A stretch of DNA of 64,000 nt from Psychrobacillus lasiicapitis (lineage in GTDB: Bacteria; Bacillota; Bacilli; Bacillales_A; Planococcaceae), in contig NZ_VDGH01000008.1 of the NCBI RefSeq assembly GCF_006861795.1, positions 1 through 64,000 of the forward strand. Reading direction: 5' to 3'. The number at the start of each line of letters is the position of its first letter. Position 1 is the stretch's first letter. A program made the translations under genes and the position numbers. Positions 43,547 to 52,266 of this stretch are shown here, in pieces. The notes under the pieces were generated by a model. It was not told the DNA's origin, searched no databases, and saw only the letters and a list, made by a program, of their open reading frames with translations.

Positions 43547-45865
43547 TTATTTTTTTACGTCTACAATTCTACCTTCAGTCTCATTGTTGACTGTTTTCAA
43601 TGATTGTAATTGTTCTTGAAGGTTTTCCCAATCTGAAAGCCCAAGATCCGTTACACGACCTTCTTCGTAAGCTTTTCTGAATAAGTCATATCCGTCTCCA
43701 CCTTGTACAGCAGTGAATGCGTTTGTTGCTACTACATACTTTTCATTTTCTTTAATATCTACATACGAACCGTCTGCGGCTTTATACTTTATAGATACTA
43801 CACGTTGTCCAGCTGGTTTAGAAGAATCAAATTCAACTTTTGCTCCAGCAACATGTAAAAAGCCACCGTTTTCTTTAGGATAAGATTTAAAGCTAAGTTC
43901 AAATGCCTCTTTCAATTCCTTACCTGTTAACTCCATTGTTGCTAATGTGTTACCGAAAGGAAGTACTGTAATAACGTCTCCAACCGTAATTGGTCCAGCT
44001 TTAATCTCCGCACGAATTCCTCCACCATTTTGGAACGCCATCACTACTTTATCATTGTATGTTTTTGCTTTTGCTAGCATCCCATCAGTAATAATATTAC
44101 CTAGGGCTGTTTCGTTTTTACGTACACTCTTATCTTCATCTGTAGTTGCACGAGGATTTGTTAACTCTGTTTCTGCCACTACGCCAATTTCTTGTCCTTC
44201 TATTTCTTTAATTTTTTCTGTATATGTTTTCAATACTGCCGCTGCTTCAGGATCTTCTTTTTTGTCTTTTGTCGGGATTAAAGCTCCTTTATGTCCCACT
44301 ACTTTACCGTCTTTGTCAAAGTCCACATCTAATGTACCTAAGAAATCACTGTACTGATATGCTTGAACAATGACTGTTGGATCTTTTGCTAATCCATTTT
44401 TGTCTTTATCCACTACTACTGGCTTATCTAATTGAGTATGGCTGTGACCGCCTACAATTACATCAATTCCATTGACCGCTGCTGCTAATAGTAAATCATT
44501 ATCGAACTCTGCATTATCGTCGTATCCGATATGAGAAACTGCGACAACTTTATTTACCCCTTGTTTTTCAAATTCGTCTACCATTTTTTGAGCCGCTTTA
44601 ATATAGTCCGTGAATGTAACATCTTTTGGACTAGAAATATCTGCTGTTTCAGCAGTCGTTAGCCCGAACAAGCCCACTTTTTGGCCGTCTACTTCTTTAA
44701 TGATACCGCTGTAAATTTGTCCATCCTTTGGATCCGAAGACGCATTTACATTAAATAAGCCTTTTAAGTTTACATCTTTAGAGAAATCCACATTTGAGCT
44801 TACAAATGGGAAATTCGATTTTTGGATAAATTCACTTAATGCTTTATGTCCTTCCGGAGAGGAACCTAAATCGAATTCATGGTTACCAAATGTCATCACG
44901 TCGTAATTCATTAAATTCATCAAAGCTAGATCTGCTTGTCCCTTGAATTCATTGAAGTATAGCGTACCAGAAAATACATCCCCTGCATCGATTAATAACG
45001 CAGATGGTTTTTCAGCTCTAACTTCTTTGATAGCAGTCAGTCGTTGTGGAGCTTTTTGCGTATTTGCATGTGTATCATTGACATGCATTAAAGATAGCGA
45101 GAAATCGACATCTTTGTAAGAAGCATACAATTTCTCTAAATAGATTTTAAGTTCTTTGATAGCAGGAACTGCAGACTCACTTGGAAGCTTATCTGCAAGT
45201 GGCAAAGTAGCATTGACGATTGCCATTGCTTCTTCTTTTTTACCTTCTGCATAAAGTGCGGCTGCTTTATTTGCATTCATGTAAATAGTTACTGGTACTG
45301 CTAATGTATCTCTTTTTTGATTTGCCGGGTTTTTATATTGCTCTAGTAATAGATCGCGAGATGCCTTTCCTGTAAAGCGATATAAAATAGCAGTTCTTGT
45401 TTTTAGTTGAACAGAAAGTTTATGATATGCTTTTTCAATAGCTGCCCAGTCTTTATCTGCTTCTGCTTGAGCCAGCTCTTTCATGATTGGATCTAAGTAT
45501 TTATCTGCATAGTTATATGCGTCGATATAAGGAACTAATCCTTTTGTAACTCTTTCATAATATAAATCATCTAAATTTTTCAGTAATGTATCTTTGTTTT
45601 TAGCATCAGATTTAACAATTGCAATTCTTGCTTTTTGATAATTGGCTTTCGCAGTATTTAATACAGGATATAGTTCAGCACTAGTAGCTAGTTTCCCAGA
45701 TTGTGCAGGAACTACATAAGAATATGAAGCTTTTTTAATGTCTTTTCTTGCATTGTCTACTACCTCTTGTAGTGAACTATTTGCAAATGAGACATTCGCA
45801 GCAGAAAATAATGATGTGGCAACAATTGCAGCAACAGCTGACTTCTTGATCTTACTGTTTTTCAT
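43547..45865 (-). CDS. Secreted bifunctional metallophosphatase/5'-nucleotidase with extra N-terminal domain
   Basis: The 772-residue protein has a signal peptide (about 1-28) and a helical N-terminal domain (about 30-245) shared with the gene at 42717-43361. The calcineurin-like metallophosphatase domain (about 258-510) shows LMHVNDTHAN, DAGDVFSG, GNHEFD, VSHIGYD and GGHSHTQ, and a 5'-nucleotidase substrate domain (about 545-750) shows QNGGGIRAEI and TNAFTAVQGGDGYDLF. It should dephosphorylate extracellular nucleotides, as UshA and YfkN do. No wall-anchor motif is visible at the C-terminus. It lies 185 bp upstream of the small paralogous gene and ends in its own hairpin. Confidence 0.9.
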   Translation of the reverse strand: MKNSKIKKSAVAAIVATSLFSAANVSFANSSLQEVVDNARKDIKKASYSYVVPAQSGKLATSAELYPVLNTAKANYQKARIAIVKSDAKNKDTLLKNLDDLYYERVTKGLVPYIDAYNYADKYLDPIMKELAQAEADKDWAAIEKAYHKLSVQLKTRTAILYRFTGKASRDLLLEQYKNPANQKRDTLAVPVTIYMNANKAAALYAEGKKEEAMAIVNATLPLADKLPSESAVPAIKELKIYLEKLYASYKDVDFSLSLMHVNDTHANTQKAPQRLTAIKEVRAEKPSALLIDAGDVFSGTLYFNEFKGQADLALMNLMNYDVMTFGNHEFDLGSSPEGHKALSEFIQKSNFPFVSSNVDFSKDVNLKGLFNVNASSDPKDGQIYSGIIKEVDGQKVGLFGLTTAETADISSPKDVTFTDYIKAAQKMVDEFEKQGVNKVVAVSHIGYDDNAEFDNDLLLAAAVNGIDVIVGGHSHTQLDKPVVVDKDKNGLAKDPTVIVQAYQYSDFLGTLDVDFDKDGKVVGHKGALIPTKDKKEDPEAAAVLKTYTEKIKEIEGQEIGVVAETELTNPRATTDEDKSVRKNETALGNIITDGMLAKAKTYNDKVVMAFQNGGGIRAEIKAGPITVGDVITVLPFGNTLATMELTGKELKEAFELSFKSYPKENGGFLHVAGAKVEFDSSKPAGQRVVSIKYKAADGSYVDIKENEKYVVATNAFTAVQGGDGYDLFRKAYEEGRVTDLGLSDWENLQEQLQSLKTVNNETEGRIVDVKK

Positions 45866-46082
45866 AACTTACCTCCTGAGTGTTGTTTGAATAATTGATT
45901 CTATTAAAAGATTCGTAATTACTCACTAATTCTAAAGTACCTGAGTTATGAATATATCGCAAGACTAATTTCCGATAATTTGCAGTAAATGTTAGATGAA
46001 TCTCTTCGACTTTAATCTACACGTATTTCAATCATGTAATCGACATAATAACAAATTGTATGTGCTTACATTATTCTTTTTG

Positions 46083-46091
46083 TGCTATAAT
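46083..46091 (+). promoter_or_regulatory. Extended -10 promoter of the proline dehydrogenase gene
   Basis: TGCTATAAT lies 31-39 bp before the ATG. The -35 region at 17-bp spacing is poor, which is usual for extended -10 promoters. Confidence 0.6.
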
Positions 46092-46121
46092 AAATCATTA
46101 TAAAGAGATGGGAGCATCACT

Positions 46122-47102
46122 ATGTTAAAAGATATTTTTATCGCATTGTCAGAAAATCAGACATTGAACGGGGCAGCAAAAAAATATGGTTTAAAAATGG
46201 GTGCACAGCATGTTGTTGCTGGAACAAATATTGAAGAAACAATGGAAAGCATAAAAAAATTAAATGCACTTGGAATCTCCTGTACAGTAGATAATTTAGG
46301 AGAATTTGTTTTTGAAAAAGAAGAGGCATTAGAAGCAAAAGCACAAATCATTGCTGTTATTGAGGCAATCGAAGCTCATCAAGTAGATGCTCATATATCA
46401 TTGAAACCATCCCAACTTGGGTTAGATATAGATTATGATTTTGCATTAGAGAATTTAAGAGAAATTACAGCTGTGGCAAATAAATATGGTACGTTCATCA
46501 ATATCGATATGGAATCACATAAACACTTACAACCATCATTCGATATTTTAGACGAACTATCTAAAGAGTACGATAATCTTGGAACAGTAATTCAAGCGTA
46601 CTTCTACCGCGCTGTCGAAGATATTCAAAAATATAAAAATTTCCGCCTTCGAATTGTAAAAGGTGCTTATAAAGAACCAGCAGAATATGCATACCAAACA
46701 AAAGAAGAAATCGACCAAAACTATGTAGAATTAATCGAATGGCACTTACTAAACGGTAAATTCACATCGATTGCAACACATGATCATAATGTGATTAACC
46801 ATGTAAAACAATTTATCAAAGATAATAATATTCCAAACGACAAATTTGAATTCCAAATGTTATATGGTTTCCGCACAGACATGCAGAAACAACTAGCAAA
46901 CGAAGGCTATAACTTCTGCACATATGTACCATTTGGAAATGACTGGTACGGCTACTTTATGCGTCGCTTAGCAGAACGCCCTCAAAATATGAACCTTGTT
47001 GTAAAGCAAGTATTCAACAAGAAAACAAACACATTAATCGGAATCGGTGCAGCTGCATTCGCCCTTGGACGATTAACAAAGAGTAATAAAGTTAAAAAAT
47101 AA
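46122..47102 (+). CDS. Proline dehydrogenase
   Basis: The 326-residue FAD enzyme oxidises proline to pyrroline-5-carboxylate, feeding the respiratory chain. It is the short monofunctional form of Gram-positives (PutB/FadM-like), with family segments such as HISLKPSQLGLDID, INIDMESH, RIVKGAYKEP, FQMLYGFRTDMQ and the C-terminal VPFGNDWYGYFMRRLAERP. Those carry the two substrate-binding arginines. A hydrophobic C-terminal tail (LIGIGAAAFALGRL) may touch the membrane. It is a single-gene unit with its own promoter and terminator; no P5C dehydrogenase gene is in the window. Confidence 0.93.
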   Translation: MLKDIFIALSENQTLNGAAKKYGLKMGAQHVVAGTNIEETMESIKKLNALGISCTVDNLGEFVFEKEEALEAKAQIIAVIEAIEAHQVDAHISLKPSQLGLDIDYDFALENLREITAVANKYGTFINIDMESHKHLQPSFDILDELSKEYDNLGTVIQAYFYRAVEDIQKYKNFRLRIVKGAYKEPAEYAYQTKEEIDQNYVELIEWHLLNGKFTSIATHDHNVINHVKQFIKDNNIPNDKFEFQMLYGFRTDMQKQLANEGYNFCTYVPFGNDWYGYFMRRLAERPQNMNLVVKQVFNKKTNTLIGIGAAAFALGRLTKSNKVKK

Positions 47103-47105
47103 ATG

Positions 47106-47148
47106 AAAAACTGTGTTGCTGATTTATATCGGTAACACAGTTTTTTTT
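47106..47148 (+). terminator. Terminator of the proline dehydrogenase gene
   Basis: AAACTGTGTT pairs with AACACAGTTT around a loop of about 16 bases, followed by eight T in a row. Confidence 0.92.
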
Positions 47149-47260
47149 ACTTACTTTACAAATATCTGTCTCTTGCCCCATTTAGGAAATGGAAATGATA
47201 AATGGAATAACTCACATAATTGGGAAACTGCGTCGTAAAGAGATACGGCAAAGGCAATTG

Positions 47261-47300
47261 ATTTCCGCTCCAGGCGGACGCTTACCGCGGGTGTCGCCGC
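47261..47300 (-). repeat. Truncated, inverted copy of the GC-rich Bacillaceae repeat
   Basis: Read on the minus strand, this stretch (CCCGCGG, AAGCGTCC, GGAAATC blocks) matches the right part of the repeat at 47561-47690 in opposite orientation. It stands out from the AT-rich surroundings by GC content. The gap from 47310 to 47560 shows nothing else that I can name. Confidence 0.65.
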
Positions 47301-47560
47301 CTTGCGCATCAATCAATTAAACGCAAAAAAGCTATTTAATTCATTTACAACTTTCAAGCAGTTTCTTATTTGGAATCATTTTATATACAGTATAAAAGGA
47401 AAGATTGCTATTAGCCATTCAAGCAATGGCAGCACCCATTAATTAATCACAATCGCTAGATAGTATATCTTATTCCACCAATCAAAGGTTTTCACCCATA
47501 GAAAATGCAACATAGTTCTAAATTTAGTGTCTCCTTATGGAGTAAATAGCAAACTCTATT

Positions 47561-47690
47561 GGATTGTAGCGAAGGGGTGGCGACTCCGGCGGGAACAGTA
47601 CGAGCTGAAAGCCCCGCAGGAGCGAGAGCTCCGAGGAGATGGAAGCCGTGCCCGCGGAAAGCGTCCACCCTGTAGTGGAAATCCCAGTGG
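47561..47690 (+). repeat. GC-rich Bacillaceae-type intergenic repeat
   Basis: A GC-rich block with GGGGTGGCGACTCC on the left, CCCGCAGGAGCG in the middle and CCCGCGGAAAGCGTCCACCC on the right. The left and middle blocks pair (CTCCGGCGGG/CCCGCAGGAG), as do the outer GGGTGG and CCACCC blocks, so the transcript would be highly folded. From memory, very similar elements are scattered in many Bacillaceae genomes. No credible gene lies inside. Confidence 0.75.
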
Positions 47691-47817
47691 ACACTTCATT
47701 CAACTCACTACGTCGCAGTATTCCTATATTACGTATAAAATAAATACATGCCATTCCTTATGCTACTTGAAAAAAAGTTATCCTCATGTCTAAATCTTCT
47801 ATAGGTTCCTAACCAAT

Positions 47818-47860
47818 AAAAAAACACCTCTTTCTACGGGGAATGGTAGAAGAGGTGTTT
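47818..47860 (-). terminator. Minus-strand terminator with no close gene
   Basis: A 15-bp stem with one bulge (47822-47837/47846-47860), followed on the minus strand by seven U. It lies 240 bp past the end of the PepSY gene. It therefore serves a long 3' tail or the weak small ORF between them. Confidence 0.85.
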
Positions 47861-47889
47861 AGCTCCTTGTTATCGCTCAAGGATTATAT

Positions 47890-48042
47890 TTAAATCGCCG
47901 TAAACTTTGTGACTTCGTTTCTTCGCTTCGTTTTATCGCTTTGTTGCTGACTTGAAAATTCCCCTATTATGCTTAGTTGGTAAAGCTTGCTTCCTTCAAA
48001 CTCGCTCATCAACTTTAAATAATATTCATTTGTTACTTTCAT
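47890..48042 (-). CDS. Weak 50-residue ORF, unknown
   Basis: It begins MKVTNEYYLKLMSEFEG, is basic at the C-terminus, and lies between the PepSY gene and a strong terminator. No ribosome site is visible, so it may be a gene remnant or non-coding 3' RNA. It is listed because it is the only plausible product in this stretch. Confidence 0.25.
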   Translation of the reverse strand: MKVTNEYYLKLMSEFEGSKLYQLSIIGEFSSQQQSDKTKRRNEVTKFTAI

Positions 48043-48099
48043 ATTAAACGAAGTAAATGAGAATACTCATAGAGTTTTATTAGAAATTGATGAGAATTT

Positions 48100-49176
48100 T
48101 CACTCCCAAGTAATAGAAAGTATTTTACCTGAAATTGCATGCACTTGGATGGTTGCTTTTGTTTTTCTTTCTTTCGCACTTTCTTTGTCACTCTCAGAGA
48201 AAGTTGCTTTCATCACAATTAGATAGTAGCCACCTTCATTGGTTTTTACAAACGAGCTACTTTCAACTGTTCCTTTTTGTTGCTGCTGCGCCTTTTTAAT
48301 CGCCTGTTCTTCCGAGATCAATACAGTTGTAGTTGTAACATTATCTGTTTTTGCTTCTGCTTCTGGCTTTTTAGGCTCTGACTGTATAGTATTTGTTGTA
48401 GTAGTTTGTCCTGGTGTTTGTGCTTGCGTTTCCTCCGACGTCGGTTCTTCTGCCTTAGCAGATTCCGTCTTTTTTGGCGGCACAGGCTTCATTGCATCTA
48501 CAATTTCTTCCGTTTTAGCAGTCTCTTCTTTTGGCGTTTCAGCTTTTGTTTCTTCTTGTTTACTCGTTTCTACTTTTGGCGAATCCTTGCTAATTTCTTT
48601 ATTAGGCTTTTCTTCTACCTTTTCTTCTATTTTAGAAGTTGCAGATATGATAGGTTTAGCCGTATTATTATCACTTGTTTTTGGAGTTTCTGCTATATCC
48701 ACCGGCTTATTAGTAGTCGTCTTTTTCTCACTAATAATAATCTTGAGCGGTTCCTTAGCTTGTCCTGTTTCTGTTTTTCTTACTACTTGCTCTTCCGTTA
48801 TTTTTTCTTGGTTTGGTTGTCCTTCCATTTGAGAAGACTTCTCTGGGATCGATTCACTTGACCCTTCCGCAACTTCACTTTCTGTTTCAATGATGTATTT
48901 ATCCGATTGTTTAAGTGAATTAACTTCACCTGTGAGTGCATCCATTTCTACTGAATATACAATTCCATTTTTAGCAATGAGTGCGTGGTAAACAGCTTCA
49001 TTTTTCTCCACAATAGCTACATCTGCATCATATGTCTGCTCAAGTTGGGCGCGGACTTCATTTTCCGATATCGACTGTTGATTGGTCCGAGTAATGCTTA
49101 ATACAAAAACAATCAAACAACTGGCTACAATCAATGTAATAATCGATAGAAATCTTTTTAGTTTGAAAAATTTCAT
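48100..49176 (-). CDS. Membrane-anchored PepSY-domain protein with long charged linker
   Basis: The 358-residue protein has one N-terminal transmembrane helix (about 9-28) and a first PepSY-like domain (about 36-95; ENEVRAQLEQTYDADVAIV, VEMDALTGEVNSL). A long low-complexity Lys/Glu/Thr/Pro linker (about 100-285) reaches a second PepSY domain (ISEEQAIKKAQQQQKG to the end). PepSY domains are thought to restrain secreted proteases or sense cell-surface conditions. It is directly downstream of a histidine kinase and response regulator, like YkoI after YkoGH in Bacillus. The 59-bp spacing suggests one operon. Confidence 0.82.
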   Translation of the reverse strand: MKFFKLKRFLSIITLIVASCLIVFVLSITRTNQQSISENEVRAQLEQTYDADVAIVEKNEAVYHALIAKNGIVYSVEMDALTGEVNSLKQSDKYIIETESEVAEGSSESIPEKSSQMEGQPNQEKITEEQVVRKTETGQAKEPLKIIISEKKTTTNKPVDIAETPKTSDNNTAKPIISATSKIEEKVEEKPNKEISKDSPKVETSKQEETKAETPKEETAKTEEIVDAMKPVPPKKTESAKAEEPTSEETQAQTPGQTTTTNTIQSEPKKPEAEAKTDNVTTTTVLISEEQAIKKAQQQQKGTVESSSFVKTNEGGYYLIVMKATFSESDKESAKERKTKATIQVHAISGKILSITWE

Positions 49177-49235
49177 TCACGCTTTCCCCTCCTCAAATCT
49201 ATCATAAAATACAAACATTAAAAAACGATGAGAAT

Positions 49236-50579
49236 TTAAGTATTTGGGATAAAAATATGGATGATTGTACCAACTTCAACTGTGCTTTCAATCTTTAACT
49301 CTGCCGTAAGACGCATTGCAATGTCTTTAGCTATAGCCATTCCAAGGCCTGTACCCCCTGTCTTTCGATTTCGCGCTTCATCTACTCGATAAAAACGGTC
49401 AAATATATGTGGTAAATCTTTTTCAGGAATGCCGTTACCATAATCTAAAATAGAAATAGTTATACCTTTTTCATTTTCCAAAATGGTCGTGATAATTTCT
49501 TTTTCACTATATTTCCTTGCATTATCTAAAATAATGAATAGCAATTGTCTTAATTGCTCTAAATCTGTATTAGCATAAATAGGCCCTTGCCCGTTTAATA
49601 TAAAATGCCGATTATATGCTGTACGCATTGATTGTAACGTCGTTTCTACTAAGCGAAATACATCTATTTTTTCGAAATGGCGCATGCTTTGTTCATTACT
49701 TTTTGCAAGCAGTAACATTTGCTCGATCATTTCTTTCATTCTGGCCGTTTCGTTCACAATCGCCTGTACTGACTCTTCCGCTACAGCTGTGTTGCTAAAG
49801 CCATGTCTAGCTAATAATTTGGCGTAGCTTTCAATGACCGTAAGAGGTGTTTTTAATTCGTGAGAAGCGTCAGATACAAATTGTTCCTGCTTTTTAAAGT
49901 TTTGCTCTAGTCTCTCCATCATTTCGTTAAACGCGATGCCCATTTGTGCCATTTCATCTTTACCATTGGGAGGAACGACAATCTTTTCATAGGTTCCTGA
50001 TAATCTACTTTGGGACATAGTGTTTATAAGCTTTGTGATAGGTCTCGTGATTATTTTTCCTAATGTCACACTTGAAACAGTCATGAGTAGTATGCCGACT
50101 ATCATCACACTTAGTAGAATGAGACGAAGAAAATCTAAATTCTTTTCTACATCTCCTAAAATTTTCATCACTTGAACTTCTGTGACTCCTCCATCTACCC
50201 AAATGACTGGTTTACTTATAGTTAAAATAGGCGTTCCTTGAAAAGCACCGATAGAATACCTTTCGCCTACTTTAAACCTCGGATAATATTCATCGACTCC
50301 ATCAATCGTTTGCACAAACAGCTTCAAATCCTCATCGCTATCGATAACCCGAATACCACCATTTGGAGGGATATATGTACGTAAAATAGTTGCGGCATCT
50401 GCTTCGTTGCTTATTTTACTTAAAGCAGCAATCAGTTCGTCCACTTCATTATTAAGCTGCTTATACTCTGTATCGAAAGCCATTCTTTCAAATAATATGT
50501 AAATACCAATATTCATCATACTTAAAATAACCAATGTTAAAACGGTGGAAAAGAGATGTATCTTTGTTTTAAGATTCAT
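49236..50579 (-). CDS. Sensor histidine kinase (YkoH/ArlS-like)
   Basis: The 447-residue kinase has TM1 (about 9-30), an extracellular sensor (about 31-150), TM2 (about 153-173) and a HAMP domain. The phosphoacceptor helix is SDASHELKTPLTVIES. The HATPase domain shows LDNARKYS (N box), DYGNGIPEKDLPHIFDRFYR and GGTGLGMAIAK (G2). It overlaps the response regulator stop by 11 bp, so the two are translated together. Its signal is unknown. The PepSY gene that follows suggests an envelope cue. Confidence 0.93.
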   Translation of the reverse strand: MNLKTKIHLFSTVLTLVILSMMNIGIYILFERMAFDTEYKQLNNEVDELIAALSKISNEADAATILRTYIPPNGGIRVIDSDEDLKLFVQTIDGVDEYYPRFKVGERYSIGAFQGTPILTISKPVIWVDGGVTEVQVMKILGDVEKNLDFLRLILLSVMIVGILLMTVSSVTLGKIITRPITKLINTMSQSRLSGTYEKIVVPPNGKDEMAQMGIAFNEMMERLEQNFKKQEQFVSDASHELKTPLTVIESYAKLLARHGFSNTAVAEESVQAIVNETARMKEMIEQMLLLAKSNEQSMRHFEKIDVFRLVETTLQSMRTAYNRHFILNGQGPIYANTDLEQLRQLLFIILDNARKYSEKEIITTILENEKGITISILDYGNGIPEKDLPHIFDRFYRVDEARNRKTGGTGLGMAIAKDIAMRLTAELKIESTVEVGTIIHIFIPNT

Positions 50580-51279
50580 CGCTTTTCTTCTCCTTCAGCA
50601 CGTATCCGACACCTCGTACTGTTTGAATAAGAGAGGATTTTCCGTTTTCTTCTAACTTTTTACGTACATATCGTATATAAACGTCCACCACATTTGTATC
50701 TCCATAATAATCAAAACCCCAAACAGCATCTAATAATTGTTCTCTCGTTAGCACCTGGTTCGGATGTTTCATCAAATAAAGTAAAAGATCATATTCTCTT
50801 GGTGTTAAATTGATGGACTCTCCCTCATTAGTTATCTCACGAGTTTGCTCATTTAAAAGAAGTGAGTGGAATATATGCACATTGTCATTATGTTGCAAAT
50901 GAACTGCCGAAGATTTAGATACACGAATAGCTGTGCGCACACGTGCAAGAAGTTCCTCAATTTCAAACGGCTTCGTCACATAATCATTTGCACCTAAATC
51001 TAAACCAGTTACTTTATCCTCTAAATCACTTTTAGCAGTTAATAAGATGACTGGAGTATCAGTTTTGGTTGCTCGAATACGTCGAAGTACATCTAATCCA
51101 TTCAAACCAGGCAACATTAAATCAAGCAGTACAAGATCCCATACCTTTTCTCGATATTTAATCAATCCATCAGTTCCCGTATAGGCTATTTCGACAGCAT
51201 AACCTTCGAATTCTAACTCTAGCTGAAGAACACGCGCGATATTTTCTTCATCTTCAATAATCAATACATGCTCCTTCAT
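50569..51279 (-). CDS. OmpR-family response regulator (YkoG/ArlR-like)
   Basis: The 236-residue protein has a receiver domain with phospho-acceptor D53 in LLDLMLPG, acidic pocket EDEEN near residue 10, and the conserved LLTAKS and KPFE switch residues. A winged-helix DNA-binding domain follows (LTPREYDLLLYLMKHPNQVLTREQLLDAVWG). It is the first gene of the RR-HK-PepSY group, with GCGGGGGG upstream of the ATG. An extended -10 (TGCTAAAAT) lies just upstream on the minus strand. Confidence 0.94.
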   Translation of the reverse strand: MKEHVLIIEDEENIARVLQLELEFEGYAVEIAYTGTDGLIKYREKVWDLVLLDLMLPGLNGLDVLRRIRATKTDTPVILLTAKSDLEDKVTGLDLGANDYVTKPFEIEELLARVRTAIRVSKSSAVHLQHNDNVHIFHSLLLNEQTREITNEGESINLTPREYDLLLYLMKHPNQVLTREQLLDAVWGFDYYGDTNVVDVYIRYVRKKLEENGKSSLIQTVRGVGYVLKEKKSDES

Positions 51280-51350
51280 CTAAAACCCCCCGCTTTCTTT
51301 CCCACTATTTTAGCACACAACAGGTCTGTTTAAGAACAGAAGCACAAGAG

Positions 51351-51479
51351 TCAATGCCGCAACGAAAACCAATGGCTTACCTGCGCCCTAGTTTCCAATA
51401 TATAGTTGGACAAGATTAAATCCATTGTGAACGCAACAAAAAGACCGTTTAACAAGACAAACCTGGAATCGCTTTCCAT
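51351..51479 (-). CDS. 42-residue single-TM protein candidate
   Basis: A short frame with a strong ribosome site (GAGGAGAG, 8 bp before the ATG at 51479). The product has one hydrophobic stretch (FVLLNGLFVAFTMDLIL) and a charged C-terminus. It lies 71 bp upstream of the two-component operon, same strand. The remaining parts of the 377-bp gap (51280-51656) show no other gene. I do not recognise a family. Coding is supported by the ribosome site only. Confidence 0.45.
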   Translation of the reverse strand: MESDSRFVLLNGLFVAFTMDLILSNYILETRAQVSHWFSLRH

Positions 51480-51656
51480 TGACGCACTCTCCTCATTACA
51501 AAATTTTATTTTGATATGATTTTTTGAAGTTAAATTTAATTAAGGAGCATTTTAGGGCTTAACAATGAAATTATCAACAAAAACCTTGAATTATGAAAAT
51601 TGTTGTTTAAGTGATTATATTGTATGGTGGACTCAATAATATTGGGAGGTAGTACA

Positions 51657-52247
51657 ATGGGAAGTATGAGAAGAGTTTGGCAGCCGGAGATTTTTTATCA
51701 TGTGACGGTGCGCGGAAACAACCGTCAAAATATTTTTTTAAATGAAGCGGACTTTGCTTTGTTTTTTCAGGCACTGCATTATACGCACCAAAAGCATCCT
51801 TTTACGGTTATTGCTTATTGCATGATGAATAATCACTATCACTTACTCATCCGTTCACCGAAAGTGCCGCTTTATAATGTATTGACCATTATTAACAAAC
51901 GTTATTCTAACTATTTCAAACGAAAGTATCACTTCTTCGATCAGCTTTATGAAACACATTTTTTCGCAAATATGGTCTCTCACCCTATTGGCTTGTTGAA
52001 CGTGAGTAGCTATATTCACCAAATTCCTTTAAGAACAACTAAAGCGCATACAGATAGGATAGAGCTCTATCCACATAGTTCATACAAATATTATATTAAA
52101 CAAACAAAGAGCCAGCCTAGTTTTATCAATACACAGTTATTGCCCTCTATCATCGAACAATATCCAGAAATAGTAGCGGAGAATTATAGCACTTATTGCG
52201 AAAACTATCGAATGGAAGAAGAAAAATCCCTTCTTACTTTGACATAA
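51657..52247 (+). CDS. REP-associated tyrosine transposase (Y1/IS200-like, RAYT type)
   Basis: From ATG 51657 (GGGAGGT upstream) the product has 196 residues. It shows the RAYT opening RRVWQPEIFYHVTVRGNN and the HUH motif HYH (60-62) in CMMNNHYHLLIR. A helix with candidate nucleophile Tyr83/Tyr86 follows (INKRYSNYFKRKY). RAYT proteins cleave single-stranded DNA at short palindromic repeats and are usually domesticated single-copy genes. No partner tnpB, terminal repeats or obvious REP pair flank it. An in-frame extension to 51624 is not supported by a ribosome site. Confidence 0.88.
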   Translation: MGSMRRVWQPEIFYHVTVRGNNRQNIFLNEADFALFFQALHYTHQKHPFTVIAYCMMNNHYHLLIRSPKVPLYNVLTIINKRYSNYFKRKYHFFDQLYETHFFANMVSHPIGLLNVSSYIHQIPLRTTKAHTDRIELYPHSSYKYYIKQTKSQPSFINTQLLPSIIEQYPEIVAENYSTYCENYRMEEEKSLLTLT

Positions 52248-52266
52248 GAAAGGATTCAATAGATTG

